From: Bacteroidota bacterium
GTDB taxonomy: Bacteria; Bacteroidota; Bacteroidia; Chitinophagales; Chitinophagaceae
NCBI GenBank assembly: GCA_018268055.1
Contig: JAFDXF010000004.1
Coordinates: forward strand, 30,595-94,594
Direction: 5' to 3'
DNA length: 64,000 nucleotides
Positions 25,763 through 33,992 of the stretch are shown one piece after another. The notes beneath the pieces are model-generated. The model saw nothing but the letters and a program-made list of their open reading frames with translations, did not search any database and was not told where the DNA came from. Numbering within the stretch: position 1 is the first letter of the stretch; each line of letters begins with the position of its first letter. The translations under genes were made by a program, and so were the position numbers.

Positions 25763-28255
25763 ATGAAAAAAATAATATTTCTATGCATGATGCTGTCTTT
25801 TGTATTTACAGCATTTGCACAAAAAACGCTAAAGGGAAAAGTAACGGATAAGTCATCCGGACAACCTCTTACTGGCGCAACAATTTCTTATGGGACTAAA
25901 AGCGGAACTACTACCGATAAAAACGGACAGTTCTCTATTCAATGTGGCAAAACAAGTCACATTACCATTTCTTATGTAGGCTATGAATCACAAACAGTAA
26001 GTATCAAAAATTGTGATGAGTTTTTGAACGTTAATCTTTCTTCGCTCGGACAAAATTTAGAAAATGTTGAAATCACTGCTACGTCTTCAGAAAACAAATC
26101 ACTTTTATCTCAGCCCGCTTCTATTACGAAACTTGGAACACCCGATTTAAAACGCGGCCAAGGAGTTTTTTTTGATGATGTAATCCAAACAAGTGTTCCC
26201 GGTGTAATCATGAACCGTAGAACAGTATCCGGTGGACAGCAATTCAACATCCGCGGATATGGTAATGGCTCACGCGGTACCAGAGGCATCAGTAGTAATT
26301 TTGATGGTCAAGGATATAAAGTATATCTGAACGGAATTCCTGTAACAGATGCGGAAGGCATTACCACTTTAGATGATATCGACTATGCATCTATAGATAA
26401 TGCAGAAATCGTAAAAGGCCCTGCAGGTACTTTATATGGTCAAGCTATTGCAGGTGCTATCAATTTAAAAATATCTGCTCCCGGCAGAGGGAAAACTTCT
26501 ATAGCACAAAACACTATGTTTGGCAATTATGGATTATTTCGCTCTACAACACAGGTTACTGCCGGTGGCGATAAAAGCAGCATGATGCTGAGCTATGGCA
26601 AACAAAAATCTGATGGTTTTTCTATTCATAATAGCTCACACAAAGATTTTGTAAACTTTGCAGCCGATTTCACCGCTAATGACAAACAATCTATTTCTAC
26701 ATTTGTTGGTTTTACAGATAGCTACGACGAAAGACTTGGAGAATTAACTATTGCTCAATGGGATAATAATGATTATTCAGGAAATCCAAATTATATTAAA
26801 AACAATGCACACAGCCATGTAGTTACATTCCGTGCAGGTATTAGTCATAATTATAATTTTAGTAAGAACGTTTCAAATACCACTTCATTATTCGGAATGG
26901 GATTCAGAAGTGATGTTAGTTCTGCCGGCGGATGGACCGATAAGAATAGTGTAAACTATGGTTTCCGCACATCATTCAATACAAAATTTGATGTTAGCGC
27001 AAATGCAACGCTTAATGGAGTTACAGGAATGGAAGTTCAAAGCCAGGATGCACAAGCACTGGGTTACAGTTTAAAAGCAGATCCTTCAGATCCTAATCCA
27101 TTAGTTTATACTTATGGAGTGAGCCCTTATTGGATTATCAATGCAAACACTTCAAATACTGCATATAAAACAACACCTACTTCATTATTTACTGAATGGA
27201 CATTGGCATTACCTCAAGACCTTTCCATTACTGCAGGTTTAGGAACAAGCAGACAAAGAATCATTTTGGACGATCGTTTCAATGCCGGAAGTGTTACAGC
27301 TATAAAGCCTTCACATTTTGACACAGCGTATAAGAACATGGTATCTCCTCATTTTGCAATCAATAAGATTTTCAATAAAGGAATATCTGTTTATGCATCT
27401 TATAGCACCGGTTTCAAAGCTCCTGTAAGTTCGTATTTCTTTATTACCACACCGCAGATACCGGGAACACCGCCAGCTGCTTATGCCACTGCAAAAATCA
27501 ACAGCGTGTTGAAAGCTGAGAAAGGTGTACAATTCGAAATCGGAACAAAAGGAACTATTTTAGAAGATAAGTTGGTGTATCAACTTTCTTTATTCTCCTT
27601 GAAGTTTAAAGACAAGATGACTTCAGTTTCTGTGCCGGTACCGGCTACACCACCTACGGCTACTGCATATAGCTATATGATCAATGGTGGCGATCAAAAT
27701 CATAAAGGTTTAGAAGCAGCCGTTAAATATTCTATAGTAAAAAATGGTAAAGGTGCTTTTTCTAATGTAACACCATTCCTGAATTTTACTTATTCTGATT
27801 TTAAATATGGCAACAATTTCATTTACAAAACAGGAAGCACAACTGCAAACGGCGGTATTGACACACTCGATTACAGCGGACTTAATGTATTTGGCACTCC
27901 AAAAGTAATGTTAGCTTGGGGAATAGATGCTGCTACAAACATAGGTTTCTATGCAAGCTTCTCACATTTATACAAAGACCCAATCAATATTTCGTTAGAG
28001 AGAATCACTCAAAACCCGGAGTCTTATGCTTTACGCAGAGCAACAAGCTATAACCTACTCAATATGAAATTAGGCTATAGAAAAAGTATTTCTACTCATT
28101 TTGATATAGATGCATTCTTTGGTGTAAATAATATCACCGGAACAAAATATCCGTTGATGGTATTTATCAACCAATTGCCTGATGCATATATACCTGCACC
28201 AACGAAAGCCGTTGTTTTTGGCGGGTTGAATTTGAGATATAATTTTGGCAAATAA
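25763..28255 (+). CDS. TonB-dependent receptor with carboxypeptidase-like domain
   Basis: An 830-residue outer-membrane receptor. Signal peptide to about residue 20 (F-T-A-F-A-Q), then a carboxypeptidase-D-regulatory-like domain (about 21-105: K-T-L-K-G-K-V-T-D-K-S-S-G to I-S-Y-V-G-Y-E-S), then a plug with F-N-I-R-G-Y-G-N-G and E-I-V-K-G-P-A-G-T-L-Y-G-Q, and a 22-strand barrel ending G-G-L-N-L-R-Y-N-F-G-K. The frame is open to 25646, but only the ATG at 25763 gives a signal peptide. Substrate is unclear; the next three genes encode a haemin-type ABC importer, so haem or a related chelate is the best guess. A terminator separates it from them. Confidence 0.88.
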   Translation: MKKIIFLCMMLSFVFTAFAQKTLKGKVTDKSSGQPLTGATISYGTKSGTTTDKNGQFSIQCGKTSHITISYVGYESQTVSIKNCDEFLNVNLSSLGQNLENVEITATSSENKSLLSQPASITKLGTPDLKRGQGVFFDDVIQTSVPGVIMNRRTVSGGQQFNIRGYGNGSRGTRGISSNFDGQGYKVYLNGIPVTDAEGITTLDDIDYASIDNAEIVKGPAGTLYGQAIAGAINLKISAPGRGKTSIAQNTMFGNYGLFRSTTQVTAGGDKSSMMLSYGKQKSDGFSIHNSSHKDFVNFAADFTANDKQSISTFVGFTDSYDERLGELTIAQWDNNDYSGNPNYIKNNAHSHVVTFRAGISHNYNFSKNVSNTTSLFGMGFRSDVSSAGGWTDKNSVNYGFRTSFNTKFDVSANATLNGVTGMEVQSQDAQALGYSLKADPSDPNPLVYTYGVSPYWIINANTSNTAYKTTPTSLFTEWTLALPQDLSITAGLGTSRQRIILDDRFNAGSVTAIKPSHFDTAYKNMVSPHFAINKIFNKGISVYASYSTGFKAPVSSYFFITTPQIPGTPPAAYATAKINSVLKAEKGVQFEIGTKGTILEDKLVYQLSLFSLKFKDKMTSVSVPVPATPPTATAYSYMINGGDQNHKGLEAAVKYSIVKNGKGAFSNVTPFLNFTYSDFKYGNNFIYKTGSTTANGGIDTLDYSGLNVFGTPKVMLAWGIDAATNIGFYASFSHLYKDPINISLERITQNPESYALRRATSYNLLNMKLGYRKSISTHFDIDAFFGVNNITGTKYPLMVFINQLPDAYIPAPTKAVVFGGLNLRYNFGK

Positions 28256-28266
28256 TTTTTCTATTG

Positions 28267-28298
28267 AAAGTGGCTACATTCGTGTAGCCACTTTTTTT
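28267..28298 (+). terminator. Intrinsic terminator between receptor and hmuTUV
   Basis: A perfect 12-bp stem AAAGTGGCTACA/TGTAGCCACTTT is capped by a TTCG tetraloop and runs into T residues. It starts 11 bases after the receptor stop and 16 bases before the start of the binding-protein gene, so ABC genes need read-through or their own promoter. Confidence 0.85.
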
Positions 28299-28313
28299 AT
28301 CAAAACATTTTTT

Positions 28314-29204
28314 ATGAAAAAAATACTTCCTCTTTTTGCACTACTTATACTTTTTAGTTGTGGTCGTTTCGGAAAAAAAGAAATTGATGGAAAGAAAGAT
28401 ATGCGTATCGTATCACTTTCCAAGCACTTAACCGAAATGGTTTTTGCATTGGGCAAAGGTCATGACTTGGTTGGCGTTGACCTAAGTAGTACCTATCCCG
28501 ACAGTGCCAAACTAATACAAACTGTCGGTTATCATAGAGCATTAAATCCCGAAGGAATAATTTCACTCAATCCCGATTTAGTGATTCACAGCAATGATAT
28601 TGGTCCTGAAAATGTATTGCCGCAACTGATTAAAGCCGGACTGAATGTCAAAGCTTTTGGCGGAGCCAATACGATTGACAGTGCCAAGCTCTTACTTACA
28701 GATTTAGGAAAATTTTTTGGCGTAGAACAAAGAGCTGATTCTGTTGTTAAAAAAATGGATGCTGACATTGCTAAAGCAAAAGAAGATGTAAGCAAGCTAC
28801 ATCTTACCGATACTCCATCGGTAATGATAATCCATTTTGGTCGTGCCAATAATATTTACTTTGTAATGAGTGGGCGAAATGGTGTGGGCGACAAAATGAT
28901 TGCACTTGCCGGAGGAAAAACAGCAAAGTATGATGCTAAAGGTGCAAGACAAATAAGTGCAGAAGCAGTGGCATTATCCAATCCCGATATCATCATTGCT
29001 ACCGATTATGGATATGACCAAATGGGAAGCATGGATAAATTCATCAGCGAAGTGCCGGGCGTTGCATTGACCAATGCAGGCAAGAATAAAAGAATCGTTC
29101 GCTTTGAAGAGCACGATTTAATTTATTTCGGACCACGAACAGGCGAGAATGTTGAAAAATTATTTAAACTAATTCATCCATCCGCTGATGCTGAAAAAAA
29201 GTAA
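28314..29204 (+). CDS. hmuT: Haemin ABC transporter substrate-binding lipoprotein
   Basis: A 296-residue lipoprotein (lipobox L-F-S-C, Cys16) of the periplasmic-binding-protein class III (BtuF/FecB/HmuT). Visible: R-I-V-S-L-S-K-H-L-T-E-M-V-F-A-L at about 32-47, V-G-Y-H-R-A-L-N-P-E-G-I-I-S-L-N-P-D-L-V at about 75-94 (Tyr-His in the position where HmuT/PhuT proteins have a haem-axial Tyr), the long inter-lobe helix, and D-K-M-I-A-L-A-G-G-K-T. It should deliver ligand to the permease encoded next. Start at 28314 is chosen because it begins the signal; the frame is open to 28245. The last 17 bases overlap the permease gene. Confidence 0.85.
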   Translation: MKKILPLFALLILFSCGRFGKKEIDGKKDMRIVSLSKHLTEMVFALGKGHDLVGVDLSSTYPDSAKLIQTVGYHRALNPEGIISLNPDLVIHSNDIGPENVLPQLIKAGLNVKAFGGANTIDSAKLLLTDLGKFFGVEQRADSVVKKMDADIAKAKEDVSKLHLTDTPSVMIIHFGRANNIYFVMSGRNGVGDKMIALAGGKTAKYDAKGARQISAEAVALSNPDIIIATDYGYDQMGSMDKFISEVPGVALTNAGKNKRIVRFEEHDLIYFGPRTGENVEKLFKLIHPSADAEKK

Positions 29205-30240
29205 ATATTTCTTTTCGATTTCTATTATTCTCCTAATAGTAGTACTCATCGCTGCCATAGCGTTTGGCGCAGTATCTATTCGACCAGCAGAAATGTTTTC
29301 ATCATTAAAACATTTTTTTCAAGGCGAAGCTCCTGCTAATATCTATGAAGGCGTATTTTTAAAATTAAGACTTCCTCGCGTTTTGCTTTGTGCCATTACC
29401 GGAGCAGTATTAGCGGTAAGCGGCGTACTAATGCAAGGCTTGTTTCGCAATCCAATTGTAGAGCCGGGGCTTGTTGGTACAAGTGCCGGCGCTGCATTTG
29501 GCGCATCTTTAATTTTTGTATTAGGTTCAAATATCAATCCAACATTTAAAAGCACGATGGGGCCTTTCTTAGTTCCACTCTTTGCTTTTGGAGGAGGGCT
29601 TATAGCTACTTATGTTGTATATGTATTAGCAAAAACAGAAAAACGAATTTCAATCATTGCACTGTTGCTAATAGGAATGACCGTAAATGCTTTAGGCTTG
29701 AGTGGAGTCGGCTTCATGAGTTTTATTGCAAGAGATCCTCAGGCACGCAGTATTACGTTCTGGGGATTAGGAAATTTTTCTGGAGCTACATGGTTGCAAG
29801 TATCGATTGTAGGCAGTGTAGCATTAGTTGTATTTATCATCGCAACATTTTTTTCTAAACAACTCAATGCCCTATTATTGGGCGAAGAAGAAGCAACCTA
29901 TCTTGGTGTAAACACCGGCAGATTAAAGACAACAATTTTAATTATCAATACTGCAATGGTATCTGTTGCTACTGCTTTTGTAGGTGTCATCAGTTTTGTG
30001 GGTCTTATTGTTCCGCACATCATCAGGTTGTTAATGGGCAGTGATAATAAAATTTTACTACCTGCATCTATGATTGTTGGAGCTATATTATTAACGCTTG
30101 CAGACATGGCAGCACGTTTATTAATTGCTCCTGCTGAGATTCCCGTTGGCATTATTGTTTCAATTGTTTGTGCTCCTGTTTTCATATTCTTATTAAAAAA
30201 GTTTGGCGCTGTTGGCCAAAAAGGAGGTTACAATGCTTAG
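29188..30240 (+). CDS. hmuU: FecCD-family haemin ABC permease
   Basis: A 350-residue integral membrane protein with about ten hydrophobic segments, typical FecCD architecture: L-R-L-P-R-V-L-L-C-A-I-T-G-A near 57-70, L-M-Q-G-L-F-R-N-P near 81, G-T-S-A-G-A-A-F-G near 97, and the cytoplasmic coupling helix region F-V-G-L-I-V-P-H-I-I-R-L near 268. It is the transmembrane domain for the periplasmic binding protein encoded upstream (17-bp overlap) and the ATPase encoded downstream (8-bp overlap), so the three genes are translationally linked. Family assignment as haemin transporter rests on the ATPase and binding protein. Confidence 0.9.
   Translation: MLKKSKYFFSISIILLIVVLIAAIAFGAVSIRPAEMFSSLKHFFQGEAPANIYEGVFLKLRLPRVLLCAITGAVLAVSGVLMQGLFRNPIVEPGLVGTSAGAAFGASLIFVLGSNINPTFKSTMGPFLVPLFAFGGGLIATYVVYVLAKTEKRISIIALLLIGMTVNALGLSGVGFMSFIARDPQARSITFWGLGNFSGATWLQVSIVGSVALVVFIIATFFSKQLNALLLGEEEATYLGVNTGRLKTTILIINTAMVSVATAFVGVISFVGLIVPHIIRLLMGSDNKILLPASMIVGAILLTLADMAARLLIAPAEIPVGIIVSIVCAPVFIFLLKKFGAVGQKGGYNA
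30221..30227 (+). promoter_or_regulatory. Unusually strong Shine-Dalgarno sequence before hmuV
   Basis: AAGGAGG lies five bases before the ATG at 30233, inside the end of the permease gene. Most starts in this window have no such sequence, as is usual for Bacteroidota, so this stands out and fixes the start of hmuV at 30233 rather than the upstream in-frame ATG at 30203. Confidence 0.7.
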
Positions 30241-31018
30241 CACTTCTTCCATTTGTTATACAGCAGGTCGAAAAGACATTTTGAAAAATGTTTCAGCAGA
30301 TTTTTTGCCGGGCAAATTCAGTATGATACTGGGACAAAACGGGTCGGGCAAATCCAGTTTTTTAAAAATATTCAGTGGAGAAACTACAAAATATTCAGGC
30401 ACGGTATTATATCGAGGCAAGTCCATTCAATCTTATTCAAAAAATGAATTGGCCAAAGTAAGAGCAGTAATGAGCCAGCAACCGGAACTCAGTTTTCCCC
30501 TTACAGTAGATGAGGTGATTATGATGGGTCGCTATCCGCATTTTGAATTTAGACCTACTGCAATAGATATTACTATCTGTAAAGAAGTGACTGAAAGAAT
30601 GCGTCTTGAAAATTTTCTAAACAGAAATTATCTCACCTTGAGTGGAGGTGAAAAACAAAGAGTACATTATGCACGAGTACTTGCACAGATTTGGGAACAA
30701 AAAAATGAAATACGTTATTTATTCTTAGATGAACCTCTGAACAGTTTGGATATTGCATACCAACACGAGTTTTTAGAACTGGCGAAAGAATTAAAGTCTG
30801 ATAATACTGTAATAGTTGCGGTGATGCACGATATTAATCTTGCGGCTCAATACGGCGATCAATTATTTTTCTTAAAAGACGGCGCATTAATCGCATCTGG
30901 AAGTCCTTCAACTATACTTACAGAAAGTTTAATAGAAAAAACTTTTGGAGTAAAAACAACTATCATAAATAATCCTATTTCCGGACAACCGCTCATCCTG
31001 TATAATACAAAACAGTAG
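30233..31018 (+). CDS. hmuV: Haemin ABC transporter ATP-binding protein
   Basis: A 261-residue ABC ATPase: Walker A G-Q-N-G-S-G-K-S-S at 34-42, Q-loop M-S-Q-Q-P-E-L-S-F-P near 79, signature L-S-G-G-E-K-Q-R-V near 138, Walker B Y-L-F-L-D-E-P near 165, and the switch His in V-M-H-D-I-N-L-A near 202. The stretches S-F-P-L-T-V-D-E-V-I-M-M-G-R-Y-P-H and R-V-H-Y-A-R-V-L-A-Q-I-W-E are those of HmuV (haemin importer ATPases) rather than of the general siderophore FecE type; this is the main evidence that the cluster imports haem. Start set at 30233 by the Shine-Dalgarno sequence. It is the last gene of the operon. Confidence 0.9.
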   Translation: MLSTSSICYTAGRKDILKNVSADFLPGKFSMILGQNGSGKSSFLKIFSGETTKYSGTVLYRGKSIQSYSKNELAKVRAVMSQQPELSFPLTVDEVIMMGRYPHFEFRPTAIDITICKEVTERMRLENFLNRNYLTLSGGEKQRVHYARVLAQIWEQKNEIRYLFLDEPLNSLDIAYQHEFLELAKELKSDNTVIVAVMHDINLAAQYGDQLFFLKDGALIASGSPSTILTESLIEKTFGVKTTIINNPISGQPLILYNTKQ

Positions 31019-31149
31019 GTTTTATATTCAGTTTCTATCAAAATTTTGCCCTAAAATCCATAGTAATTCATCAAATTCTCAAGATTTACAATTCTATGCA
31101 GCAATTGTATAGAAATTTTGTCTAATTTACAGGCAACCAATAGGCATAT

Positions 31150-31731
31150 ATGACTGAGGAAGCCATATTACAAGGATGTTTTAAAAAGGATGCCGCAGCT
31201 CAAAGAGAACTGTATAATAGGTACAGTCCGAAAATGTTAGCTGTGTGTTATCGCTTTGCCCATAATAGAGAAGACGCAGAGGATATGCTTCAGGAAGGTT
31301 TTATTAAAGTGTTTACTCAATTTCACACTTTTGAAAACCGCGGTTCTTTGGAAGGATGGATTAGAAGAATTATTGTACACACCAGTATTAATATTTTAAA
31401 AAAGAATAAAAGGTTTAACGAAAGTGTGGACATCATTCATGCTACAGGTGTACAAATACGAGAAGATAGTGTGCCTGCTATTATACAAGCAAAACAGGTT
31501 ATTGAATGTATCAGAATGTTACCGATTGGATATAAAACCGTTTTGAACTTATATGCAGTAGAAGGATACACTCACCGTGAAATAGCAGATATGCTGGATA
31601 TTCAAGAAAGCACGAGTCGAAGCCAATATACAAGAGCCAAAGCGATGCTTGAAGATATATTGATTAGAAAAAAGATATTACAGAAACCAAAACAAGGTGT
31701 TGACTGGCTAATTGCCGCCAATAACCGATAA
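31150..31731 (+). CDS. ECF-type RNA polymerase sigma factor
   Basis: A 193-residue extracytoplasmic-function sigma factor. Region 2 is seen at about 20-95: Y-N-R-Y-S-P-K-M-L-A-V-C-Y-R-F with D-A-E-D-M-L-Q-E-G-F-I-K-V-F; region 4 at about 122-170: L-P-I-G-Y-K-T-V-L-N-L-Y-A-V-E-G-Y-T-H-R-E-I-A-D-M-L and S-T-S-R-S-Q-Y-T-R-A-K. A C-terminal tail of about 25 residues follows. The gene 31 bases downstream encodes a one-TM protein with a beta-barrel-like end, the layout common in Bacteroidota for a sigma factor and a partner it may be held by. Targets are unknown; no autoregulatory promoter was recognised upstream. Confidence 0.93.
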   Translation: MTEEAILQGCFKKDAAAQRELYNRYSPKMLAVCYRFAHNREDAEDMLQEGFIKVFTQFHTFENRGSLEGWIRRIIVHTSINILKKNKRFNESVDIIHATGVQIREDSVPAIIQAKQVIECIRMLPIGYKTVLNLYAVEGYTHREIADMLDIQESTSRSQYTRAKAMLEDILIRKKILQKPKQGVDWLIAANNR

Positions 31732-31762
31732 ATAAAATAGTACCCGATTTAGTGGTTAAGTT

Positions 31763-33208
31763 ATGGAAGATAAGTTTTACAATAGAGAGTTTGAAAATTT
31801 TGTGAAAAGAAATGCGGATCAATACCGAATGTACCCTTCTGATAAGGTTTGGAAAAACATTCATCACAATCTGCATACCCGCAAAAGGTGGTATGGCATC
31901 GGCGCAGCACTATTACTTTTAAGTATCGCTGCTGTGACCGGCGTGATGCTTACAACTTCTAATGCAAAAAAATCAGCTATAGTAATAACGCAACCGATTA
32001 AAGACGCTCTAAAAAATAAATCATTAAAAGATGGCTCAATTTTGCTGACCTCTAATCCAATTAAAAAAGCGATTACTAAACCAAAAATCAACACGCCCGA
32101 AAGCCTTCAGCAAAGTCTGTTTTCTATTGAAAATATTAACTCCGATACAAAAGAAACAATTAACGAAGTCGCCGCAATCAGTACGATCAATTCTATTGAC
32201 TTAGTACAAAAAGCAAACGAAAGCATCACCACTAAGCAACCGGACTTAACTGCTGTTTTTTCATATAACAAACCTTCCATTTCCATTAAGCGGGCGGAAT
32301 TATCATTAAAGTCTGAAGGAGTTAATAAAAAGTCTGAATCTATAGAAACAGTAATTTCCGACGAAACGACTCCTGTTTTAAAAGAAACGTCTGAATTAAC
32401 CTATATTGATACAAAAAATACAAATCTTTTACCAACAATTGAAAGCGTTGCTTATGGATATAAGCATGTAAAATCAGCCAAGAAACTATCTTGGGAAATA
32501 TTTGCAACACCAACAGTAACTTATAGAAGGCTAAGTGAAAATAAAGAGTTTATTAATGCTACGCAAGCTGCAGGTAACAATTTAAACTACACTGCTTTTA
32601 CGAATATAAATAACCTTGTTACCCATCGTCCGGATATAGGTTTGCAGTTAGGTGCAACTACAGGTTACCCCATCATGAAACATGTAAAATTAGTAGGTGG
32701 ATTACAGTTCAATATCAGCAAGTATGATATATTGGCAAATTATTCCAGTCCTGAAATAACTACTATTGCCTTAAACTCAGGAGCAGGTGCCAATTCAGTA
32801 TCTACTACAAGTAATTATCGCAATTTCAATTTTACAGGCAATAATAGTAGCTGGCTTCGTAATTTTTATTTTTCTGTTTCAGCACCAATTGGCATAGAGA
32901 TGAATCTTGCATCGAAAGGTAAAACGCAAATTGGTGTAAGAGGTACAGTTCAACCGACCTACGTTATTGGCGATCAGGCTTATTTAATTTCTACCGATTA
33001 TAAAAGTTATGCAGAAATTCCCTCATTGATCAGAAGAGTAAATATCAATACCGGTTTAGAATTGTTCGCAACATATTCCACAGGTAATATTAAATGGAAA
33101 ATAGGTCCTCAAGCTCGCTATCAGACACGATCAAGCTTCAAATCACTTTACCCGGTTAAGGAACATTTATTTGATTTCGGTATTAAAGTAGGTGTTCTAC
33201 TCAATTAA
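31763..33208 (+). CDS. Putative anti-sigma-like envelope protein, one TM, barrel-like C-terminus
   Basis: A 481-residue protein whose parts suggest a trans-envelope sensor. Residues 1-43 are cytosolic, charged, with F-Y-N-R-E-F-E-N-F-V and P-S-D-K-V-W-K-N-I; one membrane helix lies at 46-64; residues 70-220 are a Ser/Thr/Lys-rich, low-complexity spacer; from about 230 the sequence is beta-rich with alternating aromatics and outer-membrane-barrel-like strands (T-Y-R-R-L-S-E, Y-K-S-Y-A-E, F-D-F-G-I-K-V). A C-terminal Phe is absent (ends V-L-L-N). It directly follows the ECF sigma gene, so it probably is its membrane partner. No zinc-finger motif of classic anti-sigma proteins is seen. Confidence 0.6.
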   Translation: MEDKFYNREFENFVKRNADQYRMYPSDKVWKNIHHNLHTRKRWYGIGAALLLLSIAAVTGVMLTTSNAKKSAIVITQPIKDALKNKSLKDGSILLTSNPIKKAITKPKINTPESLQQSLFSIENINSDTKETINEVAAISTINSIDLVQKANESITTKQPDLTAVFSYNKPSISIKRAELSLKSEGVNKKSESIETVISDETTPVLKETSELTYIDTKNTNLLPTIESVAYGYKHVKSAKKLSWEIFATPTVTYRRLSENKEFINATQAAGNNLNYTAFTNINNLVTHRPDIGLQLGATTGYPIMKHVKLVGGLQFNISKYDILANYSSPEITTIALNSGAGANSVSTTSNYRNFNFTGNNSSWLRNFYFSVSAPIGIEMNLASKGKTQIGVRGTVQPTYVIGDQAYLISTDYKSYAEIPSLIRRVNINTGLELFATYSTGNIKWKIGPQARYQTRSSFKSLYPVKEHLFDFGIKVGVLLN

Positions 33209-33404
33209 AACAGGCATTTATACCGCTGCTATTTCATGTAAGATTTAGTACGCTCATAAAATAATGAGCCATGAATTTCTATCCTACAAGTGATATTGTG
33301 TGATACACAATATTTGAATTATTTTTGACGTCACAGATTTATTATATCTACTTTGTTTATCTAAAGTAAACAACATTTATTGGCACTAAAAAACGTTTCC
33401 ATTC

Positions 33405-33992
33405 ATGGTTAAAAAAATGAAACAACTTCTGATAATAATATTCTTAATACTAACAGTAAACATCGGCTGCAAGACTGAAAAAAAATCTTCGCCCAAAAAA
33501 TACATATCTACCCTGTCTTTAATCAAAGCACAGGTAGCACACGTGGACACTTCTTTGTATTCCATTATAAAAATAGAAACCCGAGATTCTTTAAAGCCGG
33601 ACACTACGTATATTCCTCGTGAGCAATTTGCCGAAGCGGCAAAAGATTTCTTAACCATTCCCGATCTTAGTAATCCCAAAATAGCAAAACTTTACAATGA
33701 AGAAAGTTTGTATGATGACGCTATCAACCGAGTAACCATCACATACACTCCGATTGATGGCAAAAATGAAGAAGTGCAAAAGCAGGAAGTTTCTGTTTTA
33801 CCGGATCCTTCAGGCGATAAAATAAAAAGTATTTACATTGATAAAGAAATCATCAATCGGGATAGCTCCTTAAAGAAAATTATGTTTTGGGAAACAGATA
33901 AAAGTTTTCAGATAACTACGTTGCTACAAAAGCCTGCAATGCCTGAAACAAGTATTACGACCAAAGTTATTTGGAGTGACAAAAAAGAATAA
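33405..33992 (+). CDS. Hypothetical lipoprotein, 195 aa
   Basis: Unknown function. The N-terminus is a lipoprotein signal: Lys-rich start, hydrophobic 8-18, N-I-G-C with Cys22. The mature protein is hydrophilic, with acidic and Lys-rich segments, repeated short strands (T-Y-I-P-R-E-Q-F, V-T-I-T-Y-T-P-I-D-G) and no Cys beyond the lipid attachment. The stop TAA overlaps the uvrC start by one base, so the gene is linked to uvrC by translation. I see no hint in the sequence why it should be with a DNA-repair gene. A second possible start is the ATG at 33417. Confidence 0.7.
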   Translation: MVKKMKQLLIIIFLILTVNIGCKTEKKSSPKKYISTLSLIKAQVAHVDTSLYSIIKIETRDSLKPDTTYIPREQFAEAAKDFLTIPDLSNPKIAKLYNEESLYDDAINRVTITYTPIDGKNEEVQKQEVSVLPDPSGDKIKSIYIDKEIINRDSSLKKIMFWETDKSFQITTLLQKPAMPETSITTKVIWSDKKE

